A stretch of 64,000 bases of DNA, from positions 283,792 to 347,791 of the forward strand of contig NZ_JACHXN010000005.1 of assembly GCF_014192095.1 (NCBI RefSeq), written 5' to 3'. Source of the DNA: Phyllobacterium trifolii (GTDB taxonomy: Bacteria > Pseudomonadota > Alphaproteobacteria > Rhizobiales > Rhizobiaceae). Of this stretch, positions 33,239 through 41,827 are shown piece after piece; position 1 is the first letter of the stretch; each line of letters starts with the position of its first letter. The position numbers and the translations under genes are program-made. Under the pieces are notes generated by a model, which had not been told where the DNA came from, did not search any database, and saw nothing but the letters and a program-made list of their open reading frames with translations.

Positions 33239-34564
33239 TCAGTTCGGCACACCCTTCTTGGGATCAGCCGGGAAGGCTGCATTTGCCTGTTCGCCGCGCA
33301 GAAGCTTCAGTGCCTGGATGAGCTGCAGGTCGTCTTTCGGATCTGGCGGCACATAGGCGATCGACCCAGAACCCTCAGCATCTTCTTGCACGCCTTTGAT
33401 GTGACCCTTCAGGCTGGATTCACTCATTGGCTCCGCCTTGCCCTGAAGGTCGGCGGGAAGCGGCTGGTCGACAGCTATGTCCGGGACAATACCCTTGCCC
33501 TGGATGGATTTGCCAGCAGGTGTGTAGTAGAGCGCCGTCGTCAGACGCAATGCGCCGCTTTCACCGAGCGGTATGATTGTTTGGACCGAACCTTTGCCGA
33601 ACGAGCGTGTTCCGAGGATCGTTCCGCGGCGATGGTCCTGCAACGCACCGGCGACGATTTCCGAAGCACTGGCCGAGCCGCCATTGATCAGGACGATCAG
33701 CGGCTTGCCGTTGGTCAGATCGCCGGGCCTAGCGTCGAACCGGGTGATATCCTGCGGATCGCGGCCACGTGTCGAGACAACTTCGCCCTTGTCGAGGAAA
33801 GCATCGGAGACGGCGACGGCCTGGTCCAGCAGACCACCGGGGTTCAAGCGCAGATCGAGGACGAAGCCCTTGAGCTTGTCATCCGGAACCTTGCTCTGGA
33901 TGTCCTTGATTGCCTTCTGCAGGTCCTCGAAGGTCTGTTCCGTGAAAGAAATGACGCGGACATAACCAACGTCGTTATCGACCCGGGAGCGGACAGCCTT
34001 GACCTTGACTACGTCGCGGACAATAGTGAGCTTGATTGGCTTGTCGGCACCCTGACGAATGAGCGTCAGTTCGATAGGCGTGTTCACCTCGCCGCGCATC
34101 TTGTCGACGGCGTCGGTCAGCGTCATGCCACGCACCTCAGTGCCATCGATTTGCGAAATATAGTCGCCCGCCAAAACGCCAGCCTTCGATGCCGGCGTGT
34201 CCTCGATCGGAGCGATGACCTTCACAAGTTCGTTTTCCATGGTGACTTCGATACCGAGGCCGCCGAATTCACCCTTGGTCTGAACGCGCATGTCCTGCGC
34301 CTGTTCGGCATTCATGTAGGATGAGTGTGGATCGAGCGAGGTAAGCATGCCGTTGATGGCGCTCTCGACCAGCTTTTTGTCGTCGGGTGGCGTGACATAT
34401 TGGGCGCGGACGCGCTCGAATATATCACCAAAAATTGATAGCTGTTTATAGGTATCGGTGCCCGCAGCTTCTGCAGCGGTTGTGGGCAGAGCTCCCTGCA
34501 CAACGACCATTGCCGTCGCACCCAACAGGGCTCCGGCCATGAGAAGCGTTAGCCTACGTATCAT
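33239..34564 (-). CDS. ctpA: C-terminal processing protease (S41)
   Basis: 441-residue periplasmic serine protease. Signal peptide or anchor at about 4-25, PDZ domain near 100-175 (GLGIEVTMEN, DYISQIDGTEVRGM), catalytic serine in NGGSASASEIVAGAL and lysine in GTRSFGKGSVQT. It trims envelope substrates, and in relatives acts on peptidoglycan hydrolase regulation. ATG 34564 has AAGGA upstream, and its codon overlaps the end of envC by 11 bases. Confidence 0.95.
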   Translation of the reverse strand: MIRRLTLLMAGALLGATAMVVVQGALPTTAAEAAGTDTYKQLSIFGDIFERVRAQYVTPPDDKKLVESAINGMLTSLDPHSSYMNAEQAQDMRVQTKGEFGGLGIEVTMENELVKVIAPIEDTPASKAGVLAGDYISQIDGTEVRGMTLTDAVDKMRGEVNTPIELTLIRQGADKPIKLTIVRDVVKVKAVRSRVDNDVGYVRVISFTEQTFEDLQKAIKDIQSKVPDDKLKGFVLDLRLNPGGLLDQAVAVSDAFLDKGEVVSTRGRDPQDITRFDARPGDLTNGKPLIVLINGGSASASEIVAGALQDHRRGTILGTRSFGKGSVQTIIPLGESGALRLTTALYYTPAGKSIQGKGIVPDIAVDQPLPADLQGKAEPMSESSLKGHIKGVQEDAEGSGSIAYVPPDPKDDLQLIQALKLLRGEQANAAFPADPKKGVPN

Positions 34565-35924
34565 TTGCGGTCCTTCCAGCAAGCCTTTCCGCCCACCAGG
34601 GAGCGGGATTAACAGGTTTTGTATCCTTCCGGAACTCAATGTAAAGCATTGGAGCTCCATTTCCCATCGGAACAGGTGCGGTACTCGCAATAAGTTGCTT
34701 GTTCATCACACCGACCGGTTCTCCAGCCAGTACAAACTGGTTCTGGGAGACGTTGATTTTATTCATTCCCGCCAAGACAACATGATATCCATTGCCCGCG
34801 TCAAGTATCAAGAGTTGACCGTATGACCTGAATGCGCCTGCATAAAGGACTACTGCGTCGACCGGTGAAGTAATTGTGGCGCCTGGAGCGGTCGCGAGCG
34901 TATCACCCTGAACCGTGCCGCCCACACCATCATCGTCGCCGAAATGCTTCACAAGCTTACCTGCTGCTGGCATGGAAAGATGGCCTTTCAGCGACGCAAA
35001 ATTAACCTGTGCCGAAAGACGGCTCTGGTTGGAGGCGAAATCATCGGCACGTTGCTGGCTTGCAGCCATCTTCTGTTGCTCCTGCGCGCTTGCAGCATCG
35101 GCGGCCTTCTTGACCTCCTGCATGTCCTTTTCCATGGAGGCAATCAGATCGCGCAGCGACGTGGCCCGCTTGGCGAGGTCCTCGGCACGCTGTTGCTCAG
35201 CGAGGCGCGTTTCTTCAGAGGTGGTCTGCATTTTTTGCTTCTCAGCAAGAAGCAGGTCGAGCCGTGTCTTCTCCTCCGCCTGCCCTGAAAGTGCGGCGGT
35301 CAGACGGCTCCGTTCCTCGGCAATCGAGGTCTTGACGCGGGTTAGGTCCTTGAGATCTGCAATCAGGGTTTCGGTTTGCTGACGCATTTCGGGAACAACA
35401 GCGCCGAGAAGAACCGCGCTTCGCACGGATGCGAGGGCATCATCCGGACGAACGAGAATTGCCGGCGGCGGGTTGAGGCCCATGCGCTGCAAGGCCGCAA
35501 GCACTTCGGCGAGCGCGCCACGCCGAGATTTCAGCGACGCCTTTATACTGTCTTCTCGCTCACGCAGACCGGCGAGCTTGTCGCTAAAGCCGGTGATATC
35601 CTCACTCAACTTTTTCTCGGTCTTGGCCGACTGGATGAGTGCGGCGGTTATCGTGGTTTGATCCTTTTTCAGCGACGCGATTTCATTGTCCAGCGCCGTG
35701 ACACGTTCCGAGGACATCGATATCTGCCCGGTCAGGTCTTCGAGTTCCTTGGCAGTTTGTGCGCGCTTTGCATCCAAAGGTTCCGGAGCCGGTTGCAAGC
35801 CATGTTCTTGTGCTTGAACGAACGATGGAATGGCTGACATGCCGGCCAAGGCTACAATCAGGAAAACGACATGTGAGAATGTGCGTTTGCCTTTCAGGGT
35901 TGCCTTTGATGCCTCAAATTTCAT
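34554..35924 (-). CDS. envC: EnvC-like murein hydrolase activator with degenerate LytM domain
   Basis: 456 residues: signal peptide to about residue 38 (SFVQAQ), long coiled coils (about 55-290), then a C-terminal M23/LytM domain starting near HFGDDDGVGG. Catalytic M23 enzymes have HxxxD and HxH zinc motifs; here the positions read FGDDD and HVVLAGM, so it is probably an amidase activator rather than an enzyme. Coupled to ctpA. In most rhizobia rlmH precedes envC; here two glycosyltransferases do. Confidence 0.88.
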   Translation of the reverse strand: MKFEASKATLKGKRTFSHVVFLIVALAGMSAIPSFVQAQEHGLQPAPEPLDAKRAQTAKELEDLTGQISMSSERVTALDNEIASLKKDQTTITAALIQSAKTEKKLSEDITGFSDKLAGLREREDSIKASLKSRRGALAEVLAALQRMGLNPPPAILVRPDDALASVRSAVLLGAVVPEMRQQTETLIADLKDLTRVKTSIAEERSRLTAALSGQAEEKTRLDLLLAEKQKMQTTSEETRLAEQQRAEDLAKRATSLRDLIASMEKDMQEVKKAADAASAQEQQKMAASQQRADDFASNQSRLSAQVNFASLKGHLSMPAAGKLVKHFGDDDGVGGTVQGDTLATAPGATITSPVDAVVLYAGAFRSYGQLLILDAGNGYHVVLAGMNKINVSQNQFVLAGEPVGVMNKQLIASTAPVPMGNGAPMLYIEFRKDTKPVNPAPWWAERLAGRTANDT

Positions 35925-36223
35925 TGCCGGACCGGACTAGAGCGATGGTTTTATCCCGACTTTAGGGAGACTTCGATTAATGAAGTATTAACCATAAACC
36001 AGCCGCGCCGAAAGCCTGATGATTTAGCATTGATTGACGTGGCGGAATTGCGGCGCTCCGAACACCGCATTGAACATTGGTCGATGCTTCTTGACGCGGA
36101 TACTGTCCAAGGGGATGGAATTCGCTCCAACATGTCTATATTTAGGTGGTGGCTGCATCTGCAAAATCACTCAGTGATCTTGGGCATCCGGATGTGGCAT
36201 CCCCTTCACCAATGGTTCTCAAT
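35925..36223. other. intergenic region between envC and the GT2 gene
   Basis: 299 bases separate divergent genes. I see no convincing gene; GTG 36146 and ATG 36212 are possible upstream starts of the glycosyltransferase. No repeat or strong promoter was recognised. Confidence 0.4.
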
Positions 36224-36943
36224 ATGACCGATTTGACGATCGTAATCCCATGTTACAACGAGTCCGGCAACATCGGAAACCTGGTGAGGGAAATCAATAC
36301 AGCCCTCTTATCCGGCCCATCCTATGAGATCATTGTGGTCGATGACGGGTCCGCTGATGGATCGGCAGAGGAAGCAGCGGCCGCCGGCGACCACACCCGT
36401 GTGCTGCGCCACAAAAAACGCACCGGCAAATCACGCGCCTTGATCAGCGGCTTTCGGGCGGCCCAAGGCCGATGGATTGCGACGCTGGATGGCGATGGCC
36501 AGAATGACCCTATGGATATTGCGCGATTGTGGCCTCGCCTTGAGCGCGCGTCACCCGCGCTTTTCGCAGGTGTAAGGAAACGGCGCAACGATGGCATCGT
36601 CAAACTGTTGACTTCAAGATCCGCAAATTTCGTGCGCAAACGGCTGCTGAAGGATGATTGCCGGGATGCGGGATGCGGTTTCAAGATTCTTCCGGCTGTA
36701 GTAGCGCAAAGTCTGCCCTATTTCGACAACATGCATCGGTTCATCCCGGCTTTGTCGCGACGGGCCGGGCTGCCAGTAATCGAGGTCGACGTCGAGGACC
36801 GGCCAAGACTGGCCGGCGTATCGAAGTATGGTTTTTTTGACCGCGCCGCGGTGGCGTTTCTTGATACAGTCGGCGTTTTCTGGCTCATCCGCCGCTATTC
36901 TGATCCGGTATCGGTAACCGAGATGAATAGCGCTGGAAGCTAA
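36224..36943 (+). CDS. GT2 family glycosyltransferase (dolichyl-phosphate mannosyltransferase-like)
   Basis: About 239 residues. GT-A fold with LTIVIPCYNESGNIG at the start, VVDDGSADGS, LDGDGQNDP (metal-binding DxD) and ending with RRYSDP. It lacks C-terminal membrane helices. It likely transfers a sugar from a nucleotide donor to polyprenyl phosphate, which would supply the neighbouring GT39 enzyme. Start placed where family similarity begins; the frame is open upstream. Its 3' end overlaps the opposite-strand GT39 gene by 59 bases. Confidence 0.85.
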   Translation: MTDLTIVIPCYNESGNIGNLVREINTALLSGPSYEIIVVDDGSADGSAEEAAAAGDHTRVLRHKKRTGKSRALISGFRAAQGRWIATLDGDGQNDPMDIARLWPRLERASPALFAGVRKRRNDGIVKLLTSRSANFVRKRLLKDDCRDAGCGFKILPAVVAQSLPYFDNMHRFIPALSRRAGLPVIEVDVEDRPRLAGVSKYGFFDRAAVAFLDTVGVFWLIRRYSDPVSVTEMNSAGS

Positions 36944-38372
36944 AGGTTCGCAATTCACCATTGAAGTTTCGCACTCGCGCGGTCACCCGCGTTACCGGTC
37001 CGATCGGCTGCGCGTCGGCCGGTAATCGCGCTAGCGCTTCTTCGCCAGGATCATCATTGCCCTGCCAGACCAGAACAATATCCGAGGCTTCGCCCCGTTC
37101 AGGCGGCCAATGCAAGAGCGCTGCCACATTGCCCGCATCATCCTGACGGTTGGACGCGATCCTCGCAGGCGTGGGGTTCTGTGCGCGAATGGCGTCGGCA
37201 ACGCCGTCGAAGGGAAAATTGAATCGAGGGGTGCCGAACAGGGCAATCATCGCGACCGCCAACGGGGCAAGGACGTACATGGCGCCTGAGATGACGAGCA
37301 CATTGCGTGCGCCGAGTGCCTGCGGCAAAGAAAGCGCCAAAAGGATCGCAGTTGGTGCCAGAATCGGGGCCATATAGCGCTCTGCGACGGAATGGTAGTC
37401 GGCAATGAAAACCAGCGCGGCGAAGGCGGCAAGGCCAATCAGTACCGTGCGAAGCAGGAGCTTGCGGACATCCGCGCCGCCATCCGGCGGGGGACGTGGA
37501 TGATCGCGGCTCCGACCAATCCAGAAGATTATGAGGGCAGGGCCGGCCCACAGGAAAGTTGAAATCAAGAGACTAGCAAGCCCGTCGATCCCTACCCGCG
37601 GAAGATCGAATGATTCCAGGTAGCCGATGGCCTGCGCAAGCTTATGCATTCTGCCGGCTGTCGCCGCCAAGGGTGCGTTGAGGGAGGCGACAATAACGGG
37701 TGTAAAAGCAGCAATGAAAATAGCAATCGAGATCCAGATCCGCCGCTGGAACAATTGACGGCGAATTGGTGCAGTCATCACCGCAGCGATGAGGAAGCTG
37801 ACCAGAAAAATGAAGAAGTTATATTTGGCCAAGGCCCCGATTGCCGCCCAGATGCCAAACCAGATGTATGCACGCGTACCCTTCCCCTCACGCAACAGGG
37901 CAAAGGCATGAACGATGCCGATTGATGCGGAAATAACGAGAATAGTATGTGCTGTAGTCTGGATGGACATCCAGACTATCTGTGGCAGAAACGCCGACGC
38001 AGTTAATGCTAGTACGCCTGCGCGGTCACCACCCAGTCGGCGCGCAGTATCGAAACTAAGCCAGTGATAGAGCCCAAGCAGGGAAAGGCGCACCAGAGCG
38101 ACAGCAAGAACCCAGTTCCAACCAGTCAGTTCGAGCGCGAGTCGCACCAGCCAATTGTACATTGGCGGATGCGAGTTGCCATAGTTCCAAGCGAACGCAA
38201 CTTCGCCAACGAATTGCGCCTCATCGATTTCCATAAACCGCGAAAGAAAAAGGCGCACTACTAAAATGGCAAGGATGTACAGAACGATTGCACGCGGAGC
38301 GAGACGCGCAAGTTTTGACCAATTGATTGGTGGGCCATCAAGTGAGGCCATGCTGAAATTTCGCCAGAACAC
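36885..38372 (-). CDS. GT39/ArnT-like membrane glycosyltransferase
   Basis: 495-residue polytopic membrane protein with about 9-11 helices. The first periplasmic loop has the acidic motif FMEIDEAQFV and the HPPMYNW segment of PMT/ArnT enzymes, which use polyprenyl-phosphate sugars as donors. The C-terminal about 110 residues form a soluble domain. GTG 38372 has GGGAG upstream; ATG 38351 is an alternative. Likely modifies lipid A, core or another surface glycan. Confidence 0.85.
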   Translation of the reverse strand: MFWRNFSMASLDGPPINWSKLARLAPRAIVLYILAILVVRLFLSRFMEIDEAQFVGEVAFAWNYGNSHPPMYNWLVRLALELTGWNWVLAVALVRLSLLGLYHWLSFDTARRLGGDRAGVLALTASAFLPQIVWMSIQTTAHTILVISASIGIVHAFALLREGKGTRAYIWFGIWAAIGALAKYNFFIFLVSFLIAAVMTAPIRRQLFQRRIWISIAIFIAAFTPVIVASLNAPLAATAGRMHKLAQAIGYLESFDLPRVGIDGLASLLISTFLWAGPALIIFWIGRSRDHPRPPPDGGADVRKLLLRTVLIGLAAFAALVFIADYHSVAERYMAPILAPTAILLALSLPQALGARNVLVISGAMYVLAPLAVAMIALFGTPRFNFPFDGVADAIRAQNPTPARIASNRQDDAGNVAALLHWPPERGEASDIVLVWQGNDDPGEEALARLPADAQPIGPVTRVTARVRNFNGELRTFSFQRYSSRLPIPDQNSGG

Positions 38373-38455
38373 CCTTGGCTCCCACGCTTCATTCAGCGTG
38401 ACCTACTACAAAAATTGAGTTTGCCGCAATCCCGGACAGGACTTCTTAAAGATAC

Positions 38456-38490
38456 ACAAAAACCGCCGGTACGAGACCGGCGGTTTTTGT
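38456..38490. terminator. perfect 15-bp terminator hairpin of the DUF1328 gene
   Basis: Arms 38456-38470 and 38476-38490 pair without mismatch (ACAAAAACCGCCGGT and its complement) around a 5-base loop. The A/T-rich ends give T-runs on both strands. Confidence 0.9.
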
Positions 38491-38502
38491 GATTTGCTGC
38501 GG

Positions 38503-38667
38503 TTAAGCGCGACGTATGATGCTGGCGATCAATGAGATTAGCAGCAGCGCCAGGAACACGTAGAAAATGATCTGAGCGATGCCGGCCGAGGCGCCGGCAA
38601 TACCACCAAAACCTAACGCGCCTGCCACAAGTGCTATGATCAGAAAAATTACAGCATAATAAAGCAT
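38503..38667 (-). CDS. DUF1328 small membrane protein
   Basis: 54 residues, starting [16 protein letters not shown] and ending IASIIRRA: two hydrophobic helices with [13 protein letters not shown] between, the standard YtjA/DUF1328 pattern. GGGAG lies 8 bases upstream of the ATG. A perfect EcfG-type promoter precedes it and a perfect terminator follows, so it is a one-gene stress unit. Function unknown. Confidence 0.9.
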   Translation of the reverse strand: MLYYAVIFLIIALVAGALGFGGIAGASAGIAQIIFYVFLALLLISLIASIIRRA

Positions 38668-38696
38668 TTATCATCTCCCTGTCTTGTCGGATTCAA

Positions 38697-38721
38697 AACG
38701 GGCAAGACGCTGTTTTGTTCC
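38697..38721 (-). promoter_or_regulatory. sigma-EcfG promoter of the DUF1328 gene
   Basis: On the minus strand: GGAAC (38721-38717), 16 bases, CGTT (38700-38697). Exact match to the alphaproteobacterial general stress consensus GGAAC-N16/17-CGTT, with the start codon 30 bases further on. Confidence 0.85.
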
Positions 38722-38743
38722 CGAGGCAGGAAAGCAACGCGCT

Positions 38744-39538
38744 CTACGCCTTGGCTTTGCTGCTCTCTTTGAAGAACAGGGCCTGGGTGATTAATGCCTT
38801 GACCATATCGGGATTGAACGGTTTGGTAACGAGGAAGGTCGGTTCCGGCCGTTCTCCTGTCAGCAATCTTTCGGGAAAGGCGGTGATGAAAATAACAGGA
38901 ACCGCATCCTGGCTGAGAATGTTGTTCACCGCGTCGATACCGGAGCTTCCATCCGCAAGCTGGATATCTGCAAGAATCATGCTCGGATGGGTGGCGGAGT
39001 AAATCTTGAGCGCCTCGTCGCGCGTCCGTGCAATGCCAACCACGCGGTGCCCGAGGGTCTGGACCATGTGCTCGATATCCATGGCGATCAAAGGTTCGTC
39101 CTCAATAATCAGAATGTCGGTTGCGATCTGTTTCGAAATGCCGACGGATGCCTCGTCCAACAGCCCGTAAAGTTCGCCATCCGTGACTTCGAGAATTTCC
39201 ATCGTCTCGGCTTGGCTGAAACCTTCAAGGCTGATCAGCAGGAAGGCCTGACGGGCTTTCGGCGCGATTGCAGTGAGGTTGGCCGCTGCATGTCTCTCCC
39301 AGCCGAACTCGGATTTCAATTCGAGAGGGCGGACATTGACGGAGTTGAAATGTTTGATCAGCAGCTTGTAGAGGCTAGCACGATCGGAGCCTGCTTGAGG
39401 GAAAAGGGAAACGTCGGTGATGAGAATTTCAAGCGTCGCCGCAACATAGGCATCGCCAGAAGATTGCGAGCCTGTGATAGCGCGAGCGAAACGGCGAAGA
39501 TATGGCAGATGAGGGGCTATCCGGGTGGACAATGACAT
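38744..39538 (-). CDS. phyR: general stress response regulator PhyR
   Basis: 264 residues. The N-terminal sigma-like domain (about 1-130) mimics EcfG and binds NepR. The C-terminal receiver has acidic pocket EDE (146-148), phosphoacceptor D191 in ILADIQL and Lys in VTKPF. When phosphorylated it sequesters NepR and frees EcfG. Start MSLSTRIAPHLPYLRRFARA (39538) is the usual PhyR start. Divergent from nepR-ecfG; an EcfG-like promoter with one mismatch lies upstream. Confidence 0.97.
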   Translation of the reverse strand: MSLSTRIAPHLPYLRRFARAITGSQSSGDAYVAATLEILITDVSLFPQAGSDRASLYKLLIKHFNSVNVRPLELKSEFGWERHAAANLTAIAPKARQAFLLISLEGFSQAETMEILEVTDGELYGLLDEASVGISKQIATDILIIEDEPLIAMDIEHMVQTLGHRVVGIARTRDEALKIYSATHPSMILADIQLADGSSGIDAVNNILSQDAVPVIFITAFPERLLTGERPEPTFLVTKPFNPDMVKALITQALFFKESSKAKA

Positions 39539-39594
39539 TATAGTGATTTCCCTGTTTCGGGTGGGGTACTGAGGCGTGGTGAGTTCCTTCCTGA

Positions 39595-39619
39595 AACACT
39601 TTCGCAAAAAAAAAGTTCC
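39595..39619 (-). promoter_or_regulatory. EcfG-like promoter of phyR
   Basis: Minus strand GGAAC (39619-39615), 16 bases including a run of nine T, then TGTT (39598-39595), one mismatch from CGTT. The GGAAC is half of the inverted repeat AAGTTCC-N7-GGAACTT (39613-39633); the plus-strand GGAAC lacks a good -10 toward nepR. Confidence 0.6.
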
Positions 39620-39723
39620 CTGTAACGGAACTTTCTTCTTTGTCAGGAATTGTCATCATTAATGTGCCTTGGGTACAGGCTCTATTCATACTACAGCGAC
39701 GAACCACCAGCAAAGATCAGACA

Positions 39724-39927
39724 ATGAACGCCAAAAAGAATTCTATTGACGCTCCTGAAAAGGTGCGAGTTCGCCGCCGCGACATTAAGAACGCTGAAAC
39801 AGAAATTGGTCTGAAGTTACGCGCGCTTTACGCATCAGTGCAGGAGGAAGAAATACCGGCTCGTTTTCTCGATCTTCTTGAAAAGCTTGATGAGGCTGAA
39901 CGCAATCATACGCAATCATCCAAATAA
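39724..39927 (+). CDS. nepR: anti-sigma factor NepR
   Basis: 67-residue EcfG inhibitor. Family core IGLKLRALYASVQEEEIPARFLDLLEKLD with two helices, flanked by unstructured charged ends. ATG 39724 (MNAKKNSID) lacks a strong ribosome site; the frame is open upstream to 39640. It precedes ecfG by 11 bases in the same direction, the standard arrangement. Confidence 0.93.
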   Translation: MNAKKNSIDAPEKVRVRRRDIKNAETEIGLKLRALYASVQEEEIPARFLDLLEKLDEAERNHTQSSK

Positions 39928-39938
39928 CAGGCTGTTGA

Positions 39939-40490
39939 ATGGTACATGAATCTGCCGACTTCAAGAGAGATTTGATTGCTGCCTTGCCGAAACTGCGAGC
40001 ATTTGCAGTGTCACTGATCGGTAATCCGGACAGGGCAGATGACCTTGTGCAGGATACGATTATGAAGGCGTGGGCCAAACAGGATTCGTTCGAGCCCGGC
40101 ACCAATATCAAGGCTTGGCTGTTTACGATCTTGCGCAACGAATTCTACAGCCAGATGCGCAAGCGCGGGCGCGAGGTTCAGGATTCCGATGGGATATTCA
40201 CCGAGCAGTTGTCCGTTCATCCAGCACAATATGGCTCGCTGGATTTGCAGGATTTTCGCAAAGCGCTCGAAAAACTGCCCGACGATCAGCGTGAAGCGAT
40301 CATACTTGTCGGCGCGTCGGGCTTTTCTTATGAAGAGGCTGCCGAAATCTGCGAGTGCGCCGTCGGAACGATCAAAAGCCGTGTGAGCCGTGCCAGAACA
40401 CGTCTGCAGGAATTGCTCGAGATTCAGGGGGAGGTGGACTACGGTCCTGATTCGATCGCAACGCAGGTCACATCAAACAAGTTCGCCTGA
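39939..40490 (+). CDS. ecfG: ECF sigma factor EcfG (general stress response)
   Basis: 183 residues. Sigma region 2 (LIGNPDRADDLVQDTIMKAW, FTILRNEFYSQMRKR) and region 4 (LPDDQREAIILVGASGFSYEEAAEICECAVGTIKSRVSRAR) are complete. It directs transcription from GGAAC-N16/17-CGTT promoters, of which nine candidates are listed in this window. The 3' end overlaps the opposite-strand receiver gene by 18 bases. Confidence 0.95.
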   Translation: MVHESADFKRDLIAALPKLRAFAVSLIGNPDRADDLVQDTIMKAWAKQDSFEPGTNIKAWLFTILRNEFYSQMRKRGREVQDSDGIFTEQLSVHPAQYGSLDLQDFRKALEKLPDDQREAIILVGASGFSYEEAAEICECAVGTIKSRVSRARTRLQELLEIQGEVDYGPDSIATQVTSNKFA

Positions 40491-40880
40491 GGAGCCGGTT
40501 TCATTGAATCGCTTTTTCGACGGCGATAAGGCGGCTACAGCTTTGATAATTTGACTCTTGCCATAGGGTTTACCGACAACGGTAACTCCTACAAATCCAT
40601 CTATGCCACCTGCTTCCACATCATAAGCAGTGGTGAAAACGAGCGGCACGCCTCGCGATTGCAATAGGGTAGCCGCCTGCAACGAAGAAACGCCGTGCGC
40701 TTCCACCTCGATGATTGCAATGTCGCATTCGGCCCCGCTTTCGATCCAGGCAAGTAGTTCATTAACATTCGAAACCAGATCGACGGATTGCGCCTGGCAC
40801 TCTTCCGCGATGCGCTCCAGCTCTAGTCCAATCAGATATTCATCTTCGAGGACCAGAAGTCGCATGCCTTTCAATTCCAT
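40473..40880 (-). CDS. single-domain receiver protein with Glu at the phosphoacceptor site
   Basis: 135 residues, receiver fold only. The acidic pair EDE (12-14), the switch Thr in VFTTAYD and the lysine in VVGKPYG are kept. The position after beta-3 that should be Asp reads Glu58 (AIIEVEAHG), so normal aspartyl phosphorylation is not expected; Glu may mimic the phosphorylated state. AGGAG lies 9 bases before ATG 40880. Next to ecfG and convergent with it, suggesting a link to the stress response, perhaps as a locked regulator of the kinases. Confidence 0.85.
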   Translation of the reverse strand: MELKGMRLLVLEDEYLIGLELERIAEECQAQSVDLVSNVNELLAWIESGAECDIAIIEVEAHGVSSLQAATLLQSRGVPLVFTTAYDVEAGGIDGFVGVTVVGKPYGKSQIIKAVAALSPSKKRFNETGSSGELV

Positions 40881-41022
40881 TTAAGATGCTCCTGTGGGGA
40901 CTTCTTATGCACAGGACGGAATCGCAATGTCATTTAACTAAGACATGCGGATTGCGAAGAAATGTTAAGCAATTCACAGGCGGCATGATAACTTGTAACC
41001 CGACATCAACTGAACGGCCACA

Positions 41023-41778
41023 ATGAAAACCACGAAAACTTCGGCTGCCCGGCAGTACCCCTGTGACAAGTGTCCATTGCAGGAGTTTCCGCATTTTCAA
41101 CGGCATATCAAAGAAGAAATATCGTTCCTCACGGACTTCAAAACGGGTGAGCTGGTTGCCGACGCCGGTACGACTGTCCTTGTGGAGGGTGCCAACAGTG
41201 CGCACCTCTTTACCGTGCTCTCGGGCTGGGGCTTCCGCTACAAGACATTGGAAGACGGTCGCCGGCAGATCCTGAACTATGTTCTTCCTGGTGATCTGAT
41301 TGGTCTGCAGGGATCTGTGATGCGTGAGATGCAGCATTCGATCGAGGCTTTGTCGCCGATGATACTTTGTGTATTTCAGCGCGATAAACTTGCGAACCTC
41401 TTCCGAAACTATCCCGAACTTGCCTATGACATAACCTGGATTGCTTCCCGCGAGGAACAAATGCTCGACGAAATCCTGCTGAGCGTAGGACGGCGCACGG
41501 CCTTGGAGAGGGCAGCCTATCTTTTTGCCTTCGTGTTCCAGCGTGCCAAATCAGTGGGGATGGTCAGGAGTAACAAGCTGATGGTGCCGCTGACGCAGCA
41601 ACATGTGGCTGATACGCTAGGCCTTTCGATTGTTCACACTAACAAGACGTTGAAGAAGCTCGCGGCTCGCAACGCCCTTCGTTGGCTTGATCGCGGGTGC
41701 GAGATCCTTGAGGAGGACGTGCTCCTGGACATATCGGGATGGCAGGGTTTGCCGGGCACGCTTCGACCATATATCTAG
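41023..41778 (+). CDS. Crp/Fnr family transcriptional regulator
   Basis: 251 residues. Cyclic-nucleotide-like beta-barrel (about 35-145, LVEGANSAHLFTVLSGWGFRY, LPGDLIGLQG), dimer helix, and HTH_Crp_2 domain (PLTQQHVADTLGLSIVHTNKTLKKL). It has an N-terminal CDKC pair but not the full Fnr cysteine set, so iron-sulfur sensing is doubtful. The kinase gene follows after 49 bases. Confidence 0.9.
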   Translation: MKTTKTSAARQYPCDKCPLQEFPHFQRHIKEEISFLTDFKTGELVADAGTTVLVEGANSAHLFTVLSGWGFRYKTLEDGRRQILNYVLPGDLIGLQGSVMREMQHSIEALSPMILCVFQRDKLANLFRNYPELAYDITWIASREEQMLDEILLSVGRRTALERAAYLFAFVFQRAKSVGMVRSNKLMVPLTQQHVADTLGLSIVHTNKTLKKLAARNALRWLDRGCEILEEDVLLDISGWQGLPGTLRPYI

Positions 41779-41827
41779 GATATTCCCATGGAGGGCACAT
41801 CATTTGTTGTGGTGGCGCAGAGTTGTC

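Noticed and set aside
39627..39651. EcfG promoter for nepR-ecfG on the plus strand
   Set aside because: GGAAC is present at 39627, but at 16 or 17 bases the -10 reads AATT or ATTG, not CGTT. I could not identify the real promoter.
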